Positions 44,381 through 54,930 of a stretch of DNA of 64,000 bases are shown piece after piece. The DNA comes from Aphanomyces cochlioides (taxonomy: Eukaryota > Oomycota > Saprolegniomycetes > Saprolegniales > Verrucalvaceae). The first letter of the stretch is position 1, and each line of letters starts with the position of its first letter. Location: the NCBI GenBank assembly GCA_019828595.1, contig JAHQRK010000015.1, forward strand, positions 1,612,001-1,676,000. Direction: 5' to 3'. A program made the translations under genes and the position numbers. The notes beneath the pieces are model-generated. The model ran no database searches, was not told where the DNA came from, and was given only the letters and a program-made list of their open reading frames with translations.

Positions 44381-45605
44381 ATGGGAGCGAAGGATGACAT
44401 GACGACGACGTCCAAGGCTGAGCCCATGTACGTCGTCGACACAGCAAACCAAGACGACGCTGTCGAGAAGGCACCTGTCGACCGAAGGTTTCAGTTCCAA
44501 TTTGGCCTGCTTGGCCTCTTCTTCGTGGTCTTTCTGGCGACGCTGATCCCGTTTCTGGTCAGTCAGAAGGAGAAAGCACGTACGGCCAGCGCCGTCCTGA
44601 ACGTTCTCACTCACGGTTTATCTCTATAGCCACGTATCAAGCTCTCGGTGACCTTTTTAACAACTACGACGTCATTGAAGCCAATATTGCCGACAATGCC
44701 AATTTGACGTCTGCCGATGTCAACCTTATCCTCTTGTGCTCAACCATGGACGCCAACAACTACGGTATGACCTCATTTTTCGCGGCAGTGCTCACTGAGA
44801 CGCTATTGCAGAACTCGCCTTGAATGCATGGATGACCAACCCGCCCAAAGCTGTCCAAGGAATGAGAGGCGTACGAACCTTTTCTTTGGTTTCAAGCTGA
44901 GCCAGAAGTGTTGTAGATCACGAAATCTTTTCGCATCAATGTCGGACCGCACTCAACGATCGTCACGACGAAGACGGCCAGCATGTATCCAACGGTCAAG
45001 GCCATTGTGCCGCTCTCGCAGGGCTCAATCGTTTGGTACCCGATCGACTCTTATGAAGTCGATATCCACGTGTATATTGTCTCTGGCGTGTCGGCTTTGG
45101 ACGGCGACGCTCATGAAGAGCTTGACTTTGGCTTTGCCGTGTTGACACCGCAGAACTTTGACTGGAGATTTGAAGCTAGCCAAGGACGCATCAAGTCTGA
45201 AGCCGACGACGAAAGCATCATCGGGTACAAAGTCCACATCAACGTGAGTCGCAAGTTCAATCAATACGTGCTCATGGTCTTTGTTGCAATCTGGGCTGTG
45301 ACTTTTGCCATCGGATACATCGGCAGTATGACAACCATTTGGAAACGACGACCAGCCGACTATCCGATTATCTACATCTCGGCGATCTTTGCCGTCCCTG
45401 CCGTGAGGAATACGCTGCCTGGACGACCGCCTTATGGTAAGAACGTCATGAAGGAGAGCTGTGTTTGATTTATGTTCTAGGATGCCTCTTTGATGTCGTG
45501 TGCACGTACTTTGCCATTGCATGCATCACAGTCTTCACAGTCTTTGTGTCGATTTCGTACATGCGGAAACCAAAGCCGGCGCCGACCGCGGCGGATAAAA
45601 TTTAA
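44381..45605 (+). CDS. DUF4436-like membrane protein, gene B (5 exons, 345 aa)
   Basis: Exons 44,381-44,579, 44,630-44,764, 44,812-44,870, 44,917-45,436 and 45,481-45,605 join to 346 codons with all phases consistent; introns are 44-50 nt with GT-AG ends. The product has a cytosolic N-terminus of about 40 residues, one membrane segment (GLLGLFFVVFLATLIPFLV), a soluble domain with WYPIDSYE in place of WYPFDKY, then VFVAIWAVTFAIGYIG, the RNTLPGRPPYG box and two more hydrophobic stretches ending YMRKPKP. The intron found after IGYIG in genes A, C and D is absent here. Function unknown. Confidence 0.85.
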
Positions 45606-46775
45606 TATCATATCTAAACCTTGCTGTCAACTTGTTGCGTGCTCTTTTCAAAACCCCAAAACGATAGTCAAGACATCGTCATGAATACGTGGCTGAATTG
45701 AACATTAGCAAACGGCATCGTCAAGCGCCAAGGTGGAGAGCATTCTTGCGTGGATTTAGAAAAAGACGCCAAAGGTGCCCCAGAGAAACGTTGTAAACAT
45801 GTTGCGAATTTTGTTGGTGACTTGACAGAGGCTTCAACCTGTCGATGGTCTTGTTGTCTTGAGGAGGAGGCAAAATCGAAAATGACCAAACTCAATCTAT
45901 AGCTTGGTACATGATCGAGTGAGTTTCTTTAGCAGTAGAGATGACGAATCCGACTCCACAGTGTGCATTGAATGTCTACGTCTGTGCTACAGAGATCTTC
46001 TCTCAAGGGTGCCAAGAGATCGAGACACATGGACCGAATAGCAGCTATCCTTTATCCATGCCGCCTGAGGCGGCATGGACAATGACGCTTGCGGCATCCT
46101 GACTCTCTACTGACTCTTCAACCCTGACTAGACAGCTATCTCCTCTCTGGTTGTGTGCATCGGTTGCTTATCATTCGTCCTGGCGTCTTTCCACCCAAAG
46201 CACCACCAAGAGGCGAAGACTTTACTTTGTAGCTGCATTCATGTTGGTTTACAAGACTATTGTTGGATGGCAATGAGCAAACTACGAGGTTTTTTCCAGC
46301 GACATCCATGAACACTCTCTTGCAGAAGATTAAAAGAAAAAAGTAATGACCCAGGCCATCGTTGTTGGGATTTTGTGTCGTGGAGTCTTGACAGAGAGGG
46401 TGAGGCAATATGCGGTTCTTCCTCGGTGTGGCGAAGACGAAGTTGTCGGTCCGAGGCAAATTCCAAAATGACGACAACTTCATACTGATCCATGAGGATG
46501 ATCGAGTGACGCTCTGCAGTTGCTGAGATGACGAGTGGCGATCCCACGACATGGGACGTGTTTTGCATTGCTCGTCAACCTGAATTCCATGACATGCACA
46601 ATTCCAAGACGTCATGGGGTCGCAACATATCCATCTCTACTCTTACGGACGTCCGCGCTATCATTCTTCGTCCTCTCTCATGATTGCTTGCAGGACCTTT
46701 CGAACTCGTTGAATCGCTCAGCTCTACTGTCGTTGGGGATTTGTTTCCAAGACAAAATGCATGTTCGTGTTCAAG
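45606..46775. other. Intergenic stretch, weak minus-strand candidate
   Basis: Between the 3' ends of genes B and C. The minus-strand frame at 46,257-46,568 reads SHVVGSPLVISATAERHSII and DQYEVVVILEFASDRQL, which looks coding-like but is short, lacks a family match and has no joinable exons. Possibly a relic. Confidence 0.35.
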
Positions 46776-48011
46776 TTATGGGTTTTGGACGGCCGGTGGC
46801 TTTGGCTTCATGTAGGCAATCGAGACGAGGACCAAGTAGGTACAAGTGACTGCGATCGCAATGTACGTCCCAATGATGTCAAAGAGGACGCCTAGCCATG
46901 CAAACTTCACGAAATTGATGCTTGTCATAGACGTACCATAGGGAGGATTGCCTGGACAGGTATTCCGAAAGGCTGGGATTGCAAAGAGAGCCGAGATAAA
47001 GATCACTGGATTGTCAGGAGCTCGACGCTTCCAAATCACAGCCAAACTAATGAGCAAACGACAGTCAGTCGACATCGAGAGGACGCTCCAACCTTCCAAT
47101 GTACGCAATGGTGAACGTGACGGCCCAAATACCAAAGAACACCAAGACGGTGTACATATTGAGCGACCGACGCACGGACACTTCGAGGGGACTACCAAGA
47201 CAATCGGCTCGAGTTGCATGTGTGTCATGGTCTTACATTTGTCCAATTGTCCTGGCATCCATCGTGTCCAGCGGCGAAAACTTAACCTTGTAGCTAACAA
47301 CCATGTCAATCAAGTCGTGTGGATGGCGTTGCCGTACTTCCATTCAAAGTCTTCATGCTGGGCGACGATGATATCGACACGCACTGGAGAGTTGTCACTG
47401 CCATTGAAAGCTGCGACTCCAGTGGCAGCCACGACGTCCAGTCGAGTCGTGTACTTGTCAAAGGGATACCACGCAATGGAGCCTTCAACAATACTAGCCG
47501 TCGATGTAATTGCCGTGTCGATGGCGGCGGTGGTGTTGGTCAACATGAGCAAGTCCGAGTTTAATTGGATTCGCACGGCCTTATTGAGCTACAAGGCAGA
47601 CACGTCCGTGAGATGAAGGACGACTTCCACTGCATTACTGTGTTGGTGGCATTGTTGTACAGGTCTGGCGACAGCGATTGAATCGACGCAGACGTCGTGA
47701 GCTCTAGATGGATTGTGGAGCGACCGAATGGAGCACGAAATGGTACCATAAGTGAGCGTGTTCATGTTGGACAGCAAGACTAGCAAGTAGATCGCCGAGC
47801 CGTCCAATGCGCCTTGGCTGTACAAGACTTCATAGTTGGCACTGCCACCTAATCAAGCACGACAACGAGCAGTCAGGAACACTGGATGAGTCGGTTCAAG
47901 CGTACGGGTGACGCTGCGTTGCTTGAGAAAGACTGGAAGGAGCATGCCAATGAAGATGACGGTGAACGCGACGATCGGCACCGACGTCAAGTACCAGCGC
48001 TTGTCAACCAT
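46776..48011 (-). CDS. DUF4436-like membrane protein, gene C (spliced, one frameshift)
   Basis: From the ATG at 48,011, exons are 47,906-48,011, 47,747-47,848, 47,639-47,703, 47,237-47,588, 47,094-47,191, 46,937-47,047 and 46,776-46,891; introns are 43-57 nt. The joined length is one base short of a whole number of codons. The break lies in exon 4 near 47,318, between NAIHT and DLIDMVVSYKVKF. Otherwise the protein is complete: N-terminal membrane anchor, WYPFDKY, VFFGIWAVTFTIAYIG, RNTCPGNPPYG, C-terminus YMKPKPP. Either a young pseudogene or a base error. Confidence 0.8.
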
Positions 48012-48266
48012 GGCTCCAACGAATCGGTCGCAGAATGGAGACCTTCTACGATGTCAACTCGAGCGTTACGTTGGTCGGTTGGTCGGTGAAGGCGAGGACG
48101 GAAGAGCAAAGCTTCGGTTGTTGTCGTCCAGAGTTCGATTATGGAATGACAACGAGCTCCACACGACGGCAGACACTCGACGCGTCCTCGCTCGCAGTTG
48201 GAGATTGACCAGCAGCTACTAGTCACGATTCGTACACCGTCGGACGCGGACGCTGACTATACATCG

Positions 48267-49446
48267 ATGCAACTTCCTCCTGGCGAACAAGTTCGGCACT
48301 CGAATCATGGCGACAACGGCGTCGCCACAAATCTCATGGCAACTCGTGCGAATCAACCCATCGACAAGCGCATGTGGCAGCAGGGTGGAGTCGTCGCGCT
48401 CTTCGTTGCGTTCTTCCTCGTGGCTTTCATTCCATTCGTGGTGAACCAGAACGACGATAAATGTAAATCCTGCCGACAATTTCCCTCTGACTGACGCGTT
48501 TGCGCTAGTTCTTGGCTACGATTTGCTCTACGGCCAGGGCAACTTGTCCAACTTGGAGCTCCAGATCATCCTCTCCAACATGAACACGAACGACTTTGGT
48601 GAGTCCATGCCATGGCAAGCTCTCTCATGTTCAATCGTAGATTTGACAGCGTCGTCAACCCTTGGACAGCCGCCCAGCCAAGTCTTCAACACGACAAGCG
48701 GCACGGTAATCATGGACGCAGCGACGACAACCTTGACTTGGTGGTAGATCACCAAACCTTTCCGTATCCTCGTTGGATCGAATGCAGCGGTGGTCACCCC
48801 GGCAGCGTCCAACCCGTTCGCCCCCCTCAAGTCCAAAATCCCCCTCGTGACGGGCTCCATCGGATGGTATCCCTTTGACAAATACGAGCTCATGCTGCCC
48901 GTTGCAGCGCTCACAGGGTCAAGTGCATTCGACAGCAACGTTAAGCCGTTGGACTTGGCGTTTGTTGTGCTCGCCCCTGAAAACTTTGACTGGAAGTTCA
49001 CCATCAACGAGCAAGCGTCGAAAGATGCGAGCGCTCAAGCTGGCACGACGGTCCTCCAAGTGCACGTGCGTCGCAAGTTTAATCTGTACGTTGTTCTTGT
49101 CTTCGTTGGCATTTGGGCCGTCACGTTTGCCATCGGCTACATTGGAAGGTATGCGCACTAGTCGAACCGTCGTTGTGAATGTTGTGGCTTGTAGCTGTGC
49201 TGTCATTTGGCAACGCCGCGCGGTGGACAATCCAGTCATCTTCGTCTCGGCTCTCTTTGCCGTGCCAGCAGTGCGCAACACTCTGCCTGGCAAACCGCCC
49301 TACGGTCGCAATGCTCTCGTTGAAAGAAGGCTCACGGTGTCATTCTAGGTTGCTTGTTTGACATTCTCTGCACGTACTTTGCGATCGCGGCGTGCTTGAC
49401 CTACTTGGTCCTCATGGCCATTTCGTACATGAAGAAGCAGGCGTAA
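48267..49446 (+). CDS. DUF4436-like membrane protein, gene D (6 exons, 319 aa)
   Basis: Exons 48,267-48,462, 48,509-48,598, 48,641-48,705, 48,748-49,148, 49,195-49,304 and 49,349-49,446 give exactly 320 codons with consistent phases; introns are 42-46 nt. The protein shows an N-terminal anchor (GGVVAL-FVAFFLVAFIPFVV), ITKPFRILVG, WYPFDKYELML, NFDWKFT, a membrane segment ending IGYIG, RNTLPGKPPYG, and a short tail KKQA. The start is the first ATG in frame; an upstream in-frame start is not an ATG. It is divergent to gene C with 255 bp between the two start codons. Confidence 0.85.
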
Positions 49447-49691
49447 AGCAGCATGAATCTCTCTATTGCAGTCTTTGTCTTGCTGTGATTCCCCAGGCTG
49501 GCCATACTGAGCTGGCTAAAAAAGGAGGGCAGCATCACGCAGTCAGTCGACTGAGATTGTCTGCCCCCATGGTCTTCTCCTAGCCGCCGTTTTTCGGCGC
49601 TGATACGGGTAGGATAACATGAAACACAATGGACTTTAGGTTATGAGCTGGGCTTTAAACCTAGCAAACTTATCCGATAGTCTACAAGGAT

Positions 49692-51174
49692 CTAGATGGC
49701 GCAGTAGCTGCCTTGGGCGATGTTGAGCGCATAGAGGACGTAGCCAAGGGCACCGCCAAAGACAATGCCAACGGGGGCTGGAACATTGAACAGACCAACC
49801 AAGACACCAGTGGCAAAGCAAACGGACGCTTGAGCGTGGTTGTGGATGGCTTGTTGCCAGAGGAGTGCAATGGCAGCCACGACGAGGCCGATTGCGGCAG
49901 AATTGACGCCTGTCATGAAGATTTGAAGTTTGGTGTTGCTACGCACGAGTTCCCAAAGTGGCAAGAGGGCAAAGAAGAGACCGACGCCAGGACCAAAGAG
50001 CCCAGCAGCAGCCAAGAAAGCCCCCGGGACGCCAAAGACGACAGCGCCCAAATATGTCGACATGTTGAACAAAGGACCAGGTAAGGATTGAATCAACGCA
50101 AAGCCGATGAAGAATTGTTCCTTCGAGACCCAACCAGCGCTGACAATATCATTGAGCAGCATGGGAACCATAACTTGGCCCCCTCCAAAAATGATTGAGC
50201 CCATGCGGAAGAAGGCATAGAAGAGGCCAAGATAGCTACGGCCAAGCTCATGCTACAGAGACCAGTGAGGCTTGGTAAAGAGGACAAAGACGTACGATGG
50301 AGTCGAAGTAAGATAAAATGCCAAAGGCTGCCAACCAGACGACAATAATGAGCACACCAATCCACGCTGGAATACCCAATTCACTAAAATCAGCGATGAG
50401 AATTGACCTAGAGAGACGACGAATTTACCGCGGGATGAGCGAATTTTGAGCTTGGTTTGGCTTGATGAAGCTCTTCGTGTAGCCAAAGACGGGAGCCAGC
50501 AACGTCGTGATGCCACCAGCGACCATAAGGGCTGGAAAGATCCACGTGCCAAGTTTTTGCGTCGCCAAGACAACAACCACAGAGACTGCAGCAATAGCCA
50601 TCTTGACTTGGTCGTCGCCACAGGCTTTGTTCCACAATTTCACGGCGGCAATGATGACGAGGGACGTTGCCGCGGGAGCTAAGCCAACCATCCAAGACGG
50701 CAAATTACCTAGAACCACCGTTAGATGATGATAAATTGAATAAATCGTACCGCCGAGATAATGCTGAGCGCCAAGACCAGCTAGCGTCATGATGATAAAG
50801 CCAGGGAGACACCACACGATAAAAGCCACAAGCATCCCGAGTGGTCCCGCACGAAAGAGACCCATAGATGACACGACTTGAGTCGAAGTTGGACCTGGCA
50901 ACGCCGAGCCCAATGCAATCACTTCGAGGAAACGATCATCGTCGAGCCAATGCAAGCGTTCTACTCGAGAAGGATGAGATCAAAGAGGAAAGAGGTTGAG
51001 CCGACCGACAAAGCGTTCGTGGGCGAGGCCAAGATGCGCTTGGGGGCCACCAAATGACACGAGCGAGATAGGAAAAAGCTCGACGGCAACAGAGACGAGG
51101 CGCTTGAAATAGGGCTCCGTGGACTCGTGCACGTCCTTGTTCAGCAACAAGGAAGACTCGCCTCGCTCTGTCAT
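49692..51174 (-). CDS. CHR (chromate transporter) family protein, long two-domain form
   Basis: From the ATG at 51,174, the N-terminal half has SFGGPQAHLGLAHERFVE and SALPGPTSTQ, and the C-terminal half repeats the pattern (FGGGQVMVPMLLNDIV, QSLPGPLFNMSTYLG), the two-domain arrangement of eukaryotic CHR proteins. About ten hydrophobic segments are present. Short introns are needed, for example 50,961-51,005 (HERFV/ERLHWL) and one near 50,710-50,750 (YLGG/NLPSW). In bacteria CHR proteins export chromate; in eukaryotes the natural substrate is uncertain, so chromate or sulfate-like oxyanion transport is inference. It ends at TAG 49,692. Confidence 0.85.
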
Positions 51175-51341
51175 CTTGAATTCAAAAGTGACTTCGGTGG
51201 AGGCAGCCACGTTAGCCGGCCGTCCCACATAGGATGGCTATCGAATCTTCAAAACTTGTCATATTTTATACTTCATCCATAAATGCACTTATTATTTCCC
51301 AAAGGTCCTTTATAACATAATCTATTTAGTTTATGTTCTTA

Positions 51342-51962
51342 GAGCATCCGCACGCGTAGGGTATCGTTAGGCTAAAATTGGAATGCGTAAATCAAAGTTT
51401 AGCATGGAGAACTCGAATCTCCACACCGCGAGCCATTGTAAACGCTATTGCAAAGCCAATTGCCATATGCTCTCTGTCAATCCCAGCTGCTCTCATACTG
51501 TCGAGACTGATGATGACCTCGTGGATCTTTACATTCAACGGCTTGTAGCCCACTCCAATGCGACTACAGCGACGCCGCTGAACGGTACCATTCATCATTC
51601 TCGTGAGTTCCAGCGTTGAAATCATTGGCAACACGCAGCCAAAACGCGTCCAGCCTCTGGCCATTCCCCATGATAGAGTCTTGAGATATCGTCAACCAAC
51701 TGGAACAAAGTTTTTCGTCGTCAACTTGACGGAAGTTCTTTCCGCGTCGGCGCTTTGGCGCGCTTTCTTCGGGCATGGCAGCGGTGTGACTCAACAGATG
51801 CGCTTTACAATATAGTGTATTCTCGTAGGGTAGTTTTCCCTAGCAGTTTCCACTACGCTAAAATAGAATGCGATATGTACTACGCGGTGTAGGCCGGTTT
51901 TCCTCGCATGTATGCTATATTTAGGTTTAGCATGCCATTTGGCCTGTGCGGTGCGGATGCTC
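51342..51962. mobile_element. TTA-flanked Harbinger-type element, non-autonomous (621 bp)
   Basis: Perfect 12-bp terminal repeats GAGCATCCGCAC / GTGCGGATGCTC, with TTA directly outside both ends (51,339-51,341 and 51,963-51,965). It carries only a remnant of the Myb/SANT-like partner protein. Its right TTA is also the left TTA of the next element, so the two are joined head to tail at a shared target. Confidence 0.82.
51392..51764 (-). pseudogene. Myb/SANT-like (Harbinger partner) protein fragment
   Basis: The minus strand reads RRRGKNFRQVDDEKLCSSWL, ISQDSIMGNGQRLDAFW and RVANDF, the start of the Myb/SANT-like (trihelix) domain frequent in plant and oomycete transposon partner proteins. After NDEWYRSAASL the frame changes near 51,570 and the rest is degraded. 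It is confined to the 621-bp element. Confidence 0.6.
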
Positions 51963-52166
51963 TTAGGGCCCGTCTGGATGCCACCTATTATTGAGATAAT
52001 TCGCAATATTTTGATCAATTATTGCATAATTTTGATTATCGCATAATGCACTGTCTGGATGCCAAATATTGCATAAATTTTGTTGCAATAATTTATTTCA
52101 AAACAGGTCAAATATGTAATAAATAATATTCTACTCAAAGTAGAATATTTTCCCCAATATCGTATA

Positions 52167-53936
52167 CTACTCTGGTCCACAAGAATTGCACCATTTGTGT
52201 TTGGATTGGCGGGATTTTTCTAAAAATACAGATATGATAAATGTGATTGGTGCGCTGAAAAGCGCAAGATCTGCTCTTTAATTGGTTGTATTTTGATAGT
52301 GCAAATTCGTTCTCTGGCGCAAAAAATGAGCCGCCAAAGTTGTCGACTCACTTGTGCCATGGTCTCTTTTTTTCGCCAGAGCTTTAGTGCTAAATTTTAC
52401 GGCTAACCGACAAGTGCAGTGGTTCCTCTTGCTTCTGGACATGTCGTGCTCACCTTGGAATGAAATGCTCTTGAGAGCAACGGTGAGCAACAAGCTGCCG
52501 TACGGAACCATAAAGGAAGTTGCCCATCGTATGCAATGCCACCGCACAACAATATATCGCCTGTGGACGCGTGCGCAGCACTCATTCAGTCGGGGTGATC
52601 CAGAGATCGACGTTCTCGCCAAAATGCACGGTATGACCTCTTAAAATCAATATTTATACCAAAATTATTCATTTCCAAAGATATTAATTCTCACAAGTAC
52701 GATATTTTAGGTAATTGTGGCAAGCAAAGACGACGCTCACCAGAAGCCATTGAAGCAGCAATCAAGTCTGTTGATCACGAAGACAGACAAAACCTGCGCT
52801 CTCTGTCCGCCCAAAGCGGCGTTCCGAAAACAACAATCCTGCGACACATGAAGGAATCCAAAAAGCTCAAGGCACGCTCGAGTTATGTCAAGCCCATGCT
52901 AACCGCGACGAACAAGATTCAACGCCTCCAATTTGCATTGAAGTTTCTTCGACCTTCGCCGAGAGGGAACCATTTCTTTGACAACATGTACGATCGCGTA
53001 CATCTCGACGAGAAATGGTTCTTCTTGACAAAGGTCAAGAAAACTTTTTATGTGTATGACGATGAAGAGCTGGCTTTGCGCGCTACAAAATCCAATGGGT
53101 TCATCACGAAAGTGATGTTTCTTGCGGCCGTCGCGCGTCCACGTCACGACCCACACACCAAGCGCTTGTTCGATGGGAAGCTGGGCATTTGGCCCTTCGT
53201 ACAACGTTTGCCAGCGGCCCGGAACAGCAAAAATCGGCCTCGAGGAACAATGATTACGACCACCGTCAATGTGGATTCTGCGGCATATGTTGACTCTGTT
53301 GTCAAGAATGTCCTGCCAGCCATCAAGACCAAGTTCCCACGAGGTTGTCTCCAACGTGGCGTGCTATTACAGCACGACAACGCGAGCCCCCACAAGCGTT
53401 TGACAACTGCATTTTTGCGTGCTAATGGGTTTGATTTCGCCGAGATTGAAACTCAGCCACCAAACAGCCCAGATTTCAATGTGTTAGATTTAGGTTTTTT
53501 TAACGCTATTCAATGTCTGCAGCATCAAAAGAGAACTCGGTCAATTTACGAGTTAATTGATGCTGTACAAGAAGCTTTCTTTGAGTTGCCAGTGATTACA
53601 CTGGCTAAAACCTTTATAACCTTGCAAAAGGTTATGGAGTGTTCAATGGAAGTCGGTGGTGGCAATAACTACAAGCTGCCACACATGAAAAAGGATGCTG
53701 TGATCCATGACCTCTCAACTTATAATGTTGATTGTAGTCCAGCCATCTACAGGAATGCTATCGACCACCTGAATTCCCTAGATCAAGTTGATGTAATATA
53801 AATGTCAATTTAAATTTTATTTTCCCGGGTCGATATTCAGTTTCGAGGTTGCATACAAAACTCCATATAAATATTGACATGTTCATATACATTAATCAAG
53901 TATAAATAATGTTGCAATTCTTGTGGACCAGAGTAG
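52167..53936 (+). mobile_element. Full-length mariner-like transposon (1,770 bp)
   Basis: 24-bp perfect inverted repeats (ctactctggtccacaagaat...) with TA on both sides (52,165-52,166 and 53,937-53,938). The interior contains a complete two-exon transposase gene. It is inserted in the TTA-flanked MITE and is therefore the youngest layer. All parts needed for an autonomous element appear to be present. Confidence 0.92.
52441..53801 (+). CDS. Mariner-like transposase (plant-MLE-like), intact, one intron
   Basis: The ATG at 52,441 begins MSCSPWNEMLLRA. Exons 52,441-52,630 and 52,711-53,801 join to 427 codons (426 residues) through an 80-nt GT-AG intron that restores the frame at MHG/NCGKQRRR. 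Exon 1 has a helix-turn-helix (EVAHRMQCHRTTIYRLW) and a second follows (LSAQSGVPKTTILRHMKE). The nuclease motifs are VHLDEKWFF, LLQHDNASPH and NSPDFNVLDLGFF; 36 residues separate the second and third aspartates by my count. The NVLDLGFF ending resembles plant mariner-like elements rather than animal ones. No stop or frameshift was found. Confidence 0.9.
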
Positions 53937-54108
53937 TAATGCACACAAATTCCCAATGATTATTTTATTTTCGTGGAAATCCAGACAGTCCGAAATTTTA
54001 ATTATCGTGATATTATAATACGTGGTTTGTATTATTTTGGCCAAAATACAAAATATAACATACCGAATTTTCACAATATTTTTTATTTGGCATCCAGACG
54101 GGCCTTTA

Positions 54109-54930
54109 TTTGGCGCCCTTAAAATAAAGTATACAGTATTAATATAAATAATATTAAAAAAATAGTATATTAAATTAAAAGGTTCAAGATAGAGTTTGAT
54201 TCGCTGAAATTTTCAGCCAATGAAATGTCATCCTTTGACAAGGCATACTGAACTCCAATAATCTGGAAAGTCGGACATCTGCAGTCAAAATCCGGATAAT
54301 TTATCCGGATTCCCGGAATATCATCCACACTGTTGGAGGGGACCATCTGACTTGCATTGGAGCATCTGCTGAACTGCTGGGTGGCCATTGACATGCTCGG
54401 AATTGAAGCAACGAGATGATTAAACTCGACTCTATGTCCAGGCAACGATTCCTGACGATTTCCACTCCCTAAAAAGTAATGGTGCAAATAATGTCCTACC
54501 CCTGGACGATGGGGTCGCTACCCCCTCGCCCGGCGATAATTTGTTCCACAACGTTCTTGAAAATACAACTGTTCCTACATTAGGATCGGTTCGATGGGGA
54601 AGGACTTTAGGGGGGGGGCAGACTCGATTGCGGGTAGAAACTCGTCTTTGGCTTCGAGGGGGAAATGACAAGCAAGTGGGGGGGCGACTGTCGCCTGCAT
54701 GGCAATGTCTTCATGACATGAACCCAGCATTTGAAATGGATAGTGTTGATTGCCAAAACGAACGTCTTCGTGATATTCAAACTTTGTTGTCGTGACGACA
54801 AACCCCCTCAGCAGCCTGGGGCTGTACTCTTCACTCTTGACCTAATTAGAAAGATCGCATCACCAGAGTTGACGCAAGCTGAATGAAAGAGACTATTGAA
54901 ACTTGTATTCTTTCGAGCCATGATAAGTGT
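54109..54930. other. Intergenic stretch, no supported gene
   Basis: It contains a ccggataatttatccgg palindrome near 54,293-54,310 and a G9 run near 54,610. Frames are short. The last part is the 3' side of the START-FYVE gene. Confidence 0.5.

Larger units (their letters stand above)
51966..54105. mobile_element. TTA-flanked MITE, split by a mariner insertion
   Basis: Ends GGGCCCGTCTGGATGCCA and (reverse complement) AGGCCCGTCTGGATGCCA, with TTA outside both (51,963-51,965 and 54,106-54,108). Without the 1,770-bp mariner element and its TA, the original is about 368 bp. An internal phrase ctgtctggatgcc repeats the terminal sequence. Related to the MITE at 41,902. Confidence 0.85.

Noticed and set aside
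49692..51174. Bacterial origin of the chromate-transporter gene by recent transfer
   Set aside because: It has micro-introns like its neighbours and the fused two-domain form known from eukaryotes; nothing in composition suggests recent transfer.
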